A stretch of DNA of 5,199 nt from SLRI01 sp964528705 (GTDB lineage Bacteria; Pseudomonadota; Alphaproteobacteria; Geminicoccales; Geminicoccaceae), in contig CAZGUW010000328.1 of the NCBI GenBank assembly GCA_964528705.1, positions 1-5,199 of the forward strand. The letters are read 5' to 3'. The position numbers and the translations under genes are program-made. Shown here one piece after another: positions 1-5,199 of this stretch. Each line of letters starts with the position of its first letter. The first letter of the stretch is position 1. Below the pieces are notes generated by a model. That model saw only the letters and a program-made list of their open reading frames with translations. It had not been told where the DNA came from and searched no databases.

Positions 1-873
1 CACGGTAGCGCCCATCGGCTCGGAGTACCTGGTGCCGAAATAGAAGATGTGGCCGACCTCGATGCCGCGGCCGCTGCGCAGCCGCTCGGCCGGCACCGGG
101 CAGGCGGCCGGGTCGTGCTTGCCGTCGGCGGCCGCATAGAGCGCCTTGAGCTCCGCCACCGAGAGGTCATCGGCTGCGAAGTCGATGGCCTCGAAGGCCG
201 CATCGAAATGGACCTCGCTCTCGCCGGTCTTCGCCAGGATCTGAAACTCGTGGCTCAATTTGCCGCCGATCGGGCCGGTATCGGCCTGCATCGGGATGGC
301 GGTCAGGCCCATCCGGCGGAAGGTGCGCAGATAGGCGAGGAACATGGCGTCGTAGGACGCCTCCGCACCCGCAGCGTCCAGATCGAAGCTGTAGGCATCC
401 TTCATCAGGAACTCGCGGCCGCGCATCACACCGAAGCGGGGGCGCACCTCGTCCCGGAACTTCCACTGGATGTGGTAGAGGTTGAGCGGCAGCTGCTTGA
501 AGCTCCGGACGTGCCGGCGGAAGATGTCGGTGACGTTCTCCTCATTGGTCGGCCCGTAAAGCATGCTGCGATCGTGGCGGTCCTGAACGCGCAGCATCTC
601 CTTGCCGTAGTCGTTGATGCGGCCGCTCTCGATCCAGAGATCGGCCGGCTGGATGGTCGGCATCAGGATCGGGATGGCGCCGGCGCGCTGCATCTCCTCG
701 TGGACGATGGCCTCGACCTTGCGCAGCACGGCATAGCCGAGCGGCAGCCAGCTGTAGATGCCGGCGGCGAGCTGCTGGATCATGCCGGCGCGCAGCATGA
801 GCTGGTGGCTCACGATCTGCGCTTCGGCAGGTGTTTCCTTGAGCACGGGCAGGAAATAGCGTGACAGGCGCAT
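1..873 (-). CDS. proS: Prolyl-tRNA synthetase, short alphaproteobacterial form (3' end cut by window edge)
   Basis: Class II aminoacyl-tRNA synthetase that charges tRNA-Pro with proline in the cytoplasm. The reading frame gives 291 codons from ATG at 873 to the window edge with no stop, so the C-terminal catalytic end (motif 3) and anticodon-binding domain lie outside. The N-terminus MRLSRYFLPVLKETPAEAQI matches the usual start of the family and fixes the start codon, although only a weak Shine-Dalgarno (GAG) precedes it. Family landmarks seen are the TNEE loop at about residues 109-112, motif 2 with WKFRDEVRPRFG at 137-148, then GREFLMKDAYSFD at 152-164, and EVGHIFYFGTRYSEPMGA at 272-289. 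Between SHEF (207-210) and GIEVGHIF (270 onward) there are only about 60 residues, where the E. coli-type enzyme carries an editing insertion of roughly 180. This is the truncated-insertion form known from Alphaproteobacteria. It starts 107 bases after the c-di-GMP gene ends, on the same strand. Identification is very secure. Confidence 0.97.
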   Translation of the reverse strand, partial: MRLSRYFLPVLKETPAEAQIVSHQLMLRAGMIQQLAAGIYSWLPLGYAVLRKVEAIVHEEMQRAGAIPILMPTIQPADLWIESGRINDYGKEMLRVQDRHDRSMLYGPTNEENVTDIFRRHVRSFKQLPLNLYHIQWKFRDEVRPRFGVMRGREFLMKDAYSFDLDAAGAEASYDAMFLAYLRTFRRMGLTAIPMQADTGPIGGKLSHEFQILAKTGESEVHFDAAFEAIDFAADDLSVAELKALYAAADGKHDPAACPVPAERLRSGRGIEVGHIFYFGTRYSEPMGATV

Positions 874-980
874 GCGGAGCTCGTTCGTTCGCGGAAAAGC
901 GGGGATGATGCGGAAAGCCGAGCGCCTGATCGCACGCTTTGCCGGCAGGCGCAACGTCCGCGGCGGGCCGGAGCGCCGGC

Positions 981-3900
981 CTAGCGGGCGAGGACTCCGG
1001 TGGGTGCCAGATAGGCGGCCACGTCCTCCGTCGGCAAAGGCCGCGCAAAGCGGAAGCCCTGCGCCAGATCGCAGCCATGCAGTTCGAGGAAGGCTTCCTG
1101 CTCGGCGGTCTCGACACCTTCGGCGACCACGATCATGCCGAGGGTGTGGGCGAGGTTGATGATGGTGCGGACGAAGACCGCGTCGTCGGGGTCGCGCCCG
1201 ATGCCGCGCACGAAGCAGCGATCGATCTTCAGCCGGTCGACCGGGAAGCCCTTGAGATGGGCGAGCGAGGCGGCGCCGGTGCCGAAATCGTCCAGCGTGA
1301 TGGTCACGCCGAGACGATGGAGTTCGCCCAGGGTCCCCGCGATCGCCCCGGCGTCGCGGTCGAGCAGCACGCTCTCGGTCACCTCGAACTCCAGCCGATC
1401 CGCCTCGAGCCCGAGCTCGGCGAGGAGGCTCGCGACCTCGGCGGTGAAGCCCGGCGCCCGGAGCTGGGCAGCGGCGAGATTGACCGCCACATGGCCGGGA
1501 TCCAGACCGAGATCGTCGCAACGGCGGAGGGTCTCGAGCGCGTGGCGCAGCACCAGCCGGCCCAGGGCAGCGATGACGCCGATCTCCTCGGCGATCCCGA
1601 TGAACTCGTCCGGCGCCACCAGCTCCCCGTCGCGCCGCCAGCGCACCAGCGCCTCGAAGCCGGCGTGGCAGCCGCTGGCCAGATGGATCTGCGGCTGCAG
1701 CTCGACCTCGAACGCCTGCTCGGCGATGCCCGCCTGCAGCGCCTCGCCGATCGCCCGGCGCCGCTCGAGGGCCTCGAGCAGGGCCGGCTCAAAGAAGCAG
1801 AAGCCGCCGCGCCCCTTGGCCTTGGCCTGATAGAGGGCGATGTCGGCGTTCTTGAGAAGCCGCATCACATCGCTGCCGTCCCGCGGGAACAGGCTGATGC
1901 CGATGCTGCAGCGGGGCTGCAGCACCTGCCCCTCGAACTCGAAAGGCTCACCCAGCACGGCGAGCAACTTGGTCGCGATGTCGGCCGCGGCGGCCGGTCG
2001 CTGCAGGCCGCGCAGCACCATCGCGAACTCGTCCCCGCCGAGCCGGGCGATCGTGTCGGTTTCCCGCAACACACCGGTCAGCCGCTCGCCCACCGCCCGC
2101 AGCAGCGCGTCACCTGCATTGTGGCCGAGCCGGTCGTTGACCTCCTTGAAGTGATCGAGATCGAGCATCAGCAGGGCACCCATGTCGCCGGGCCGGCGGC
2201 GATTGCCCAGATCGCCCTGCAGCCGCTCGAAGAGCACGCGCCGGTTGACGAGCCCGGTGAGACCGTCGCGCTCGGCCAGCATCCGGATGCGCTGCTCCGC
2301 CAACTTCACCGAGGTCAGGTCCTGGACCAGGGCGAACCAGCGCTGGTCGGTCGGGTGCAACGTCACCCGATTGAGCAGCGCCGGCACGCGGGTGCCGTCG
2401 CTGCGGATGAGCTCCTGCTCGACGGCGACCATGGCGCCCGGTGGGGACCCTGCACCCAGCATCTCTACCGGCAACTCGCCCTGTTCGCCGGTCAGCTGTC
2501 GCCAGTCGAGCGCTCCGGCCTCGAGCTCGGCCCGCTCGCGACCGAGCATTCGCAGGAACGCGTCATTGCCCTCCTCGACGCGCCAGCCCCGTCCGGCCGT
2601 GATGCCGATCAGGCCCGAGCCGGCAAGTGCCTCGAGCCGGGCATGGGCCTCCCGCAGCGCTGACTCTGCCGCCACCCGGTCGGTGACGTCGCGCGCCGTG
2701 CCGCGATAGCCGGTGAAGCGACCCGAGGCATCGAAGAGCGGGTTGCCGCTGACCTCGAGCCAGACCGGCCGGCCGGCATTGTCCCTGCGCCTGACGAGGC
2801 GATCGCGAATCTGCCGCCCGATGGCAAGGTCGGCGCGGTGCTCCTCGGCGGCACACGCACCGACCACGTCCTCCTCGACCAGCTCCAGCAGCGTCTCGCC
2901 AATGAGCGCGTCCAGCCTGAGGCCGGAACGCCGCGGCTCGCCCATGCCACGAACGAAGCGGTGCGCCGCATCGGTCTCCCAGAGCCAGTCCGAGGCGGTC
3001 GCCAGGTAGTCGCGCAGTCGCGCCTCGCTCTCCTGCAGCCGATGCTCGGTCTCGACCCGATCGGTGTGATCGATGGCCAGGCCGACGAAGCCGGTCACGG
3101 CACCATTGGTCTCGACCGGCGCGTAGACCTCCTCGACATGGTGCAGGCGCCCCTCGTGCCGGTAGCAGACGAGCTTGTGCCGGGCCTCGCCGGCACGAAT
3201 CCGTTCGATCGCCGCCGGCAGGTTGGCGACGATCTCGGCGGGCAGGCCGAGCTCGGCGAAGGTCTTGCCGATACCGTCGCCCCATACCTCGCGATCCTTG
3301 ACGTTCTGCAGGATGTGCCGGCCGTCGAGGTCGCAGATGAAGAAGGGAAACGGCAGCGCATCCACGGCCGCCTGCAGCCGCGCCTCGCTCTCGGCGAGGC
3401 GCCATTCGGTCTGCACCCGCGCCGTGATGTCGACCGCGAGCCCGATCTGCCCCACGATCATGTCGTCGACGACCAGGGGGGCGATCAGCCGCTCGGCGAT
3501 GATCTCGCGTTCACCGATCCGCTTGGTGCCGGCGAAGCGCAGGGTCTCGCCGGCGAGCACGCGCCGGTGCCGGTCACGCCACTCCTCGATGATCTCGGCC
3601 GGCATGTCGCTCTGGTCGACGCGCAGCCCGATCAGGTCGCCATAGGCGGCCCGATCCTCCGCATTCTGCAGGACGTAGCAACCCTCGGCGTCGGTGATCC
3701 AGAAGGGATGCGGAATGGCATCGATGGCTGCTCTCAGCCGTGCCTCATCGGCCTCGGCAAGGCTCGCCGCCCGCTCCGCGAGGTCGATCTGCGCCGCCAG
3801 ACCGGCAAGGTCAGCGAGCGCCGCCGAAGCGCCGGGCGCCGGCGATGCCCCCGGCGGCCCGAGGCAGCAGAGCATGCCGCGCGCAATTCCCGCAAGCTCC

Positions 3901-4181
3901 GGCAGCGGTGCCACGACCGCAGAGGCGAAGCCGCACGCACCGAGCAGGGTGGCCAGCGGATCCGCGGCACACCGGCTCGGGCGAGCGCCATCGACCGCGC
4001 GGACCAGACCCTGCCGGCGGTCGTCGAGCAGCCCGCGCAGCAACGGCTGCAGATCGGGCCTTCCCGGCAATTCGCCGACGGAGCTCAGGCCGTCGCCATC
4101 GCGTCGCACGAGGAGGGCGTGCGGCAGTCCGGTGAGCCGCGCGGCCAGACGCAACAGCGACGCGCTATCGACTGCCGTCAT
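981..4181 (-). CDS. Soluble GAF-like/4xPAS/GGDEF/EAL cyclic-di-GMP synthase-phosphodiesterase
   Basis: A 1066-residue sensor enzyme for cyclic-di-GMP turnover. In order: a degenerate GAF-like region (about 1-135), PAS1 (146-256), PAS2 (266-377), PAS3 (388-503), PAS4 (513-628), GGDEF (about 637-797) and EAL (about 805-1057). Short helical linkers with the pattern (A/D)RVxxExxLxExxARL join the PAS units. I see no signal peptide or membrane segment, so it is probably cytoplasmic. The cyclase half has DGLTGLVNR (639-647), LDLDHFKEVND (673-683), GHNAGD (686-691) and an intact GGDEF (715-719). RETD (706-709) lies five residues before GGDEF, the position of the inhibitory I-site. The phosphodiesterase half has EAL (843-845), N901, FEVTES (932-937, Glu933), DDFGTG (964-969), LKID (984-987), AEGVET (Glu1021) and QGF (Gln1041), so the known metal and catalytic positions look complete. 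Both activities are therefore possible; which dominates cannot be read from sequence. PAS ligands are unknown. The ATG at 4181 has GGCGGGA eight bases upstream. An ATG seven bases further upstream is in another frame. Confidence 0.96.
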   Translation of the reverse strand: MTAVDSASLLRLAARLTGLPHALLVRRDGDGLSSVGELPGRPDLQPLLRGLLDDRRQGLVRAVDGARPSRCAADPLATLLGACGFASAVVAPLPELAGIARGMLCCLGPPGASPAPGASAALADLAGLAAQIDLAERAASLAEADEARLRAAIDAIPHPFWITDAEGCYVLQNAEDRAAYGDLIGLRVDQSDMPAEIIEEWRDRHRRVLAGETLRFAGTKRIGEREIIAERLIAPLVVDDMIVGQIGLAVDITARVQTEWRLAESEARLQAAVDALPFPFFICDLDGRHILQNVKDREVWGDGIGKTFAELGLPAEIVANLPAAIERIRAGEARHKLVCYRHEGRLHHVEEVYAPVETNGAVTGFVGLAIDHTDRVETEHRLQESEARLRDYLATASDWLWETDAAHRFVRGMGEPRRSGLRLDALIGETLLELVEEDVVGACAAEEHRADLAIGRQIRDRLVRRRDNAGRPVWLEVSGNPLFDASGRFTGYRGTARDVTDRVAAESALREAHARLEALAGSGLIGITAGRGWRVEEGNDAFLRMLGRERAELEAGALDWRQLTGEQGELPVEMLGAGSPPGAMVAVEQELIRSDGTRVPALLNRVTLHPTDQRWFALVQDLTSVKLAEQRIRMLAERDGLTGLVNRRVLFERLQGDLGNRRRPGDMGALLMLDLDHFKEVNDRLGHNAGDALLRAVGERLTGVLRETDTIARLGGDEFAMVLRGLQRPAAAADIATKLLAVLGEPFEFEGQVLQPRCSIGISLFPRDGSDVMRLLKNADIALYQAKAKGRGGFCFFEPALLEALERRRAIGEALQAGIAEQAFEVELQPQIHLASGCHAGFEALVRWRRDGELVAPDEFIGIAEEIGVIAALGRLVLRHALETLRRCDDLGLDPGHVAVNLAAAQLRAPGFTAEVASLLAELGLEADRLEFEVTESVLLDRDAGAIAGTLGELHRLGVTITLDDFGTGAASLAHLKGFPVDRLKIDRCFVRGIGRDPDDAVFVRTIINLAHTLGMIVVAEGVETAEQEAFLELHGCDLAQGFRFARPLPTEDVAAYLAPTGVLAR

Positions 4182-4189
4182 GTTTCATG

Positions 4190-4196
4190 TCCCGCC
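4190..4196 (-). promoter_or_regulatory. Ribosome binding site of the GGDEF/EAL gene
   Basis: On the minus strand the bases read GGCGGGA, and its GGGA core ends eight bases before the ATG at 4181. This spacing supports that ATG over the other nearby ATG (minus-strand 4188-4186). That one lies directly beside the purine tract, is out of frame with the enzyme, and has no room for a ribosome binding site. No convincing -35/-10 pair was seen in the 122 bases between this gene and the gapR stop. Confidence 0.55.
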
Positions 4197-4285
4197 GCCA
4201 TCCCCAGGCGTCACCACGCCTCATACCGGCCAACGCCGTCGTGCTTCGGGACCATAGGCGGCAATCGCCAAGATTTGCTTAATGC

Positions 4286-4303
4286 GGCTGCCCGGGCGCA
4301 GCC
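4286..4303 (-). terminator. Weak hairpin directly after the gapR stop codon
   Basis: A 6-bp inverted repeat GGCTGC/GCAGCC with a 6-base loop begins at the base after the gapR TGA. On the minus strand it is followed by GCATTAAGC, which is not a T-run, so termination would be inefficient or Rho-assisted at best. It may mark the 3' end of the gapR transcript, or may be chance in GC-rich DNA. If it does not terminate, gapR and the c-di-GMP gene could share a transcript. Confidence 0.25.
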
Positions 4304-4549
4304 TCAGACCATGCCGATCGCTGCCTTGTAGGTCTCGAGCAGTTCCTCCTGCTCGGCGCGGTCGTGGGGCTTCATCTTCCGCAGCCGCAGCAGCTGGCGC
4401 AGGATCTTGACGTCGAAGCCCTCGCCCTTGGCTTCGCTCAGGACCTCCTTGATCTGCTCCTGGACCTCGCTCTTCTCCTCCTCGAGACGCTCGACCCGCT
4501 CGATGAAGCTGCGCAGGCGCTCCGCGGTCACGCCGCCGACATCCGTCAT
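4304..4549 (-). CDS. gapR: GapR-like nucleoid-associated protein (DUF2312 / UPF0335)
   Basis: An 81-residue, highly charged helical protein of the DUF2312 family. In Caulobacter the family member GapR is an essential nucleoid protein. It clamps as a multimer around overtwisted DNA ahead of replication and transcription machinery and stimulates type II topoisomerases. Visible hallmarks are the start MTDVGGVTAERL, the coiled-coil segment RLRSFIERVERLEEEKSEV (about 11-29), EQIKEVLSEAKGEGFDVK (31-48) with the near-invariant AKGxGFD, then KILRQLLRLRK (48-58), and a C-terminal helix EELLETYKAAIGMV. Caulobacter GapR is 89 residues, so this is full length. The frame stays open upstream to another ATG at 4684, but that would add 45 non-family residues and run through the hairpin at 4618-4646. 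The family N-terminus and a GGAG 11 bases upstream support the ATG at 4549. Family assignment is strong; GapR-equivalent function here is inferred from homology. Confidence 0.93.
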   Translation of the reverse strand: MTDVGGVTAERLRSFIERVERLEEEKSEVQEQIKEVLSEAKGEGFDVKILRQLLRLRKMKPHDRAEQEELLETYKAAIGMV

Positions 4550-4560
4550 CCGTTCTGCAA

Positions 4561-4564
4561 CTCC
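4561..4564 (-). promoter_or_regulatory. Ribosome binding site of gapR
   Basis: The minus strand reads GGAG here, 11 bases before the ATG at 4549. The spacing is slightly long but acceptable. It helps decide the 81-residue start over the 126-residue reading that begins at 4684. Confidence 0.45.
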
Positions 4565-4617
4565 GCTGGCATCGCCGCCACGGTCCCGGCCGCGGCAGGC
4601 TGAACACGATTTACAAG

Positions 4618-4646
4618 AAGAGAGCCGGGGGATTCCCGGCTCTCTT
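4618..4646 (-). terminator. Strong 12-bp hairpin, probable terminator upstream of gapR
   Basis: A perfect inverted repeat, AAGAGAGCCGGG and CCCGGCTCTCTT, with a 5-base loop forms a 12-bp GC-rich stem. On the minus strand it is followed by CTTGTAAATCG, a modest T-rich tail. It lies about 195 bases after the acyl-CoA dehydrogenase stop and 69 bases before gapR. The simplest reading is an intrinsic terminator for transcripts coming from the dehydrogenase side. No plus-strand gene ends here, so a plus-strand role is less likely. It could instead be a stable structure in the gapR leader. The hairpin itself is certain; its role is inferred. Confidence 0.6.
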
Positions 4647-4662
4647 CCATTGGCCTCAATGG
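4647..4662. promoter_or_regulatory. Dyad CCATTG-N4-CAATGG next to the hairpin, possible operator
   Basis: CCATTGGCCTCAATGG is a 6-bp inverted repeat with a 4-base spacer, followed by another CATTG at 4663-4667. It adjoins the 12-bp hairpin and sits about 100 bases upstream of the gapR start, where a regulator could bind. No matching transcription factor gene is in the window and no clear promoter elements flank it, so the call is tentative. Confidence 0.2.
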
Positions 4663-4670
4663 CATTGACC

Positions 4671-4838
4671 GGCAACGGCAGCACCGTCGCGCGGTTGCCT
4701 CCCTTTACCTACCCGGCCGGGACCGTCGCCATGGCGACCGGATCCCCGCTCGCGCCGGCGAGTAACCGGCGCGACAGTAGGCCGCGTAGCACGAGACCGC
4801 GCAGTTCTCCAGTGCTTCGCGCGACAGGAGGCATTCTG
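4671..4838. repeat. Intergenic stretch with several inverted repeats and one short direct repeat
   Basis: This non-coding stretch between the dehydrogenase and gapR holds GGCAAC/GTTGCC at 4671-4676 and 4694-4699. It also has the 14-base palindrome GTCGCCATGGCGAC at 4725-4738, and a 9-bp stem TCGCGCCGG/CCGGCGCGA at 4750-4758 and 4766-4774 with a 7-base loop. A 14-base direct repeat GCGCGACAG(T/G)AGGC occurs at 4769-4782 and 4819-4832 with one mismatch. No reading frame here resembles a protein family and no tRNA-like fold was found. It may be a structured 3' untranslated region, a small RNA, or extragenic repeats. GC-rich sequence produces such dyads by chance, so function is unproven. Confidence 0.4.
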
Positions 4839-4840
4839 CC

Positions 4841-5199
4841 TCAGTGCTCGAGCAGCCGTCGCGCGATCACCTGCGCCTGGATTTCGGCCGCACCTTCGAA
4901 GATGTTGAGTATCCGGGCGTCGCAAAGCACCCGGCTGATCGGATACTCGGTCGCATAGCCGTTCCCACCGTGGATCTGCAGCGCGTTGTCGGCTGCGGCC
5001 CAGGCGACCTGGGCCGCCAGCAGCTTGGCGAGCCCGGCCTCGAGGTCGCAGCGTCTGCCGGCATCCTTCGCGCGCGCCGCCCCGAAGGTGAGCTGGCGGG
5101 CGATCTGGATCTCGACGGCCATCCAGGCGAGCTTGCCGGAGACCCGGGGGAAGGCCATGAGCGGCCGGCCGAACTGCCTGCGCTCCCTGGCATAGGCGA
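4841..5199 (-). CDS. Acyl-CoA dehydrogenase, C-terminal part (5' end cut by window edge)
   Basis: Only the last 118 codons are visible. The frame is open through the window edge at 5199, so the ATG at 5158 is internal and not the start. The upstream residues AYARERRQFGRPL are the classic acyl-CoA dehydrogenase segment that precedes it. These FAD enzymes desaturate acyl-CoA thioesters at the alpha-beta position in fatty or branched-chain acid oxidation and pass electrons to electron-transfer flavoprotein. Also visible are QIHGGNGYATEYPISRVLCDARI (about fragment residues 74-96) and IFEGAAEIQAQVIARRLLEH at the end. The Glu in FEGA aligns with the catalytic base of medium- and short-chain family members. 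The following residue pair is Gly-Ala, where many members have Gly-Thr. All-helical C-terminal domain; chain-length specificity cannot be judged from this fragment. Confidence 0.94.
   Translation of the reverse strand, partial: AYARERRQFGRPLMAFPRVSGKLAWMAVEIQIARQLTFGAARAKDAGRRCDLEAGLAKLLAAQVAWAAADNALQIHGGNGYATEYPISRVLCDARILNIFEGAAEIQAQVIARRLLEH

Noticed and set aside
49..864. Plus-strand open frame of 271 codons opposite proS
   Set aside because: The minus-strand frame is an unmistakable prolyl-tRNA synthetase, and the plus-strand translation is an antisense shadow with no family features.
874..980. Promoter for proS, for example a TTGCGC box with a weak -10 seventeen bases later
   Set aside because: The -10 match is too poor to distinguish from chance in GC-rich sequence.
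966..981. Short GGCCGG/CCGGCC hairpin at the stop codon of the GGDEF/EAL gene as a terminator
   Set aside because: The stem is only 6 bp, it overlaps the stop codon, and no T-run follows on the minus strand.
939..2663. Long plus-strand open frame of 574 codons antisense to the GGDEF/EAL gene
   Set aside because: Its translation is rich in Ala, Gly, Arg, Glu, His and Gln with no recognisable domain. It lies opposite a strongly supported enzyme gene, and long antisense frames are expected in high-GC coding DNA.
2838..4331. Second long plus-strand open frame of 497 codons, running past the start of the GGDEF/EAL gene and into the gapR 3' end
   Set aside because: It overlaps two well-supported minus-strand genes, shows repeated low-complexity antisense translations of the PAS linkers, and matches no family I recognise.
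4550..4684. A 45-residue N-terminal extension of the GapR-like protein from the ATG at 4684
   Set aside because: The extra residues run through a 12-bp hairpin and resemble no DUF2312 member. The family start at 4549 has its own GGAG.
4647..4840. A tRNA or other classical structural RNA in the gap before gapR
   Set aside because: No T-arm GTTCGAATC-type motif, acceptor pairing or CCA-proximal pattern was found on either strand.
5159..5199. Start of the acyl-CoA dehydrogenase at the ATG at 5158
   Set aside because: The same frame continues upstream with the conserved ARERRQFGRPL segment, so the methionine is internal and the gene is cut by the window edge.

Overview
The window looks like ordinary chromosomal DNA from a high-GC alphaproteobacterium. 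Two features point there. One gene encodes a DUF2312/GapR-family protein, a family characteristic of Alphaproteobacteria. The other is a prolyl-tRNA synthetase of the short form that lacks the full bacterial editing insertion. No genus can be named from the sequence alone. I see no mobile element, CRISPR array, tRNA, rRNA or obvious sign of horizontal transfer.

All four genes lie on the minus strand, so in the direction of transcription they run from high to low coordinates. They are: the 3' end of an acyl-CoA dehydrogenase gene (4841-5199, cut by the window edge); a 291-base intergenic stretch rich in inverted repeats, including a perfect 12-bp hairpin; a small GapR-like nucleoid protein gene (4304-4549); a 122-base gap; a 1066-residue GAF/PAS/PAS/PAS/PAS/GGDEF/EAL cyclic-di-GMP enzyme (981-4181); a 107-base gap; and the 5' two thirds of proS (1-873, cut by the window edge).

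The genes do not form an obvious single pathway. They cover acyl-CoA oxidation, DNA topology, c-di-GMP signalling and translation. The gaps of 107, 122 and 291 bases suggest largely independent units, although read-through from gapR into the c-di-GMP gene and then proS is possible because the candidate terminators there are weak. The most information-rich gene is the c-di-GMP protein. Both its synthase and its phosphodiesterase catalytic motifs are intact, it keeps an RxxD inhibitory site, and its first two PAS domains look like an internal duplication. The least explained stretch is the structured intergenic region upstream of gapR. I did not find convincing evidence of a previously undescribed multi-gene system here.
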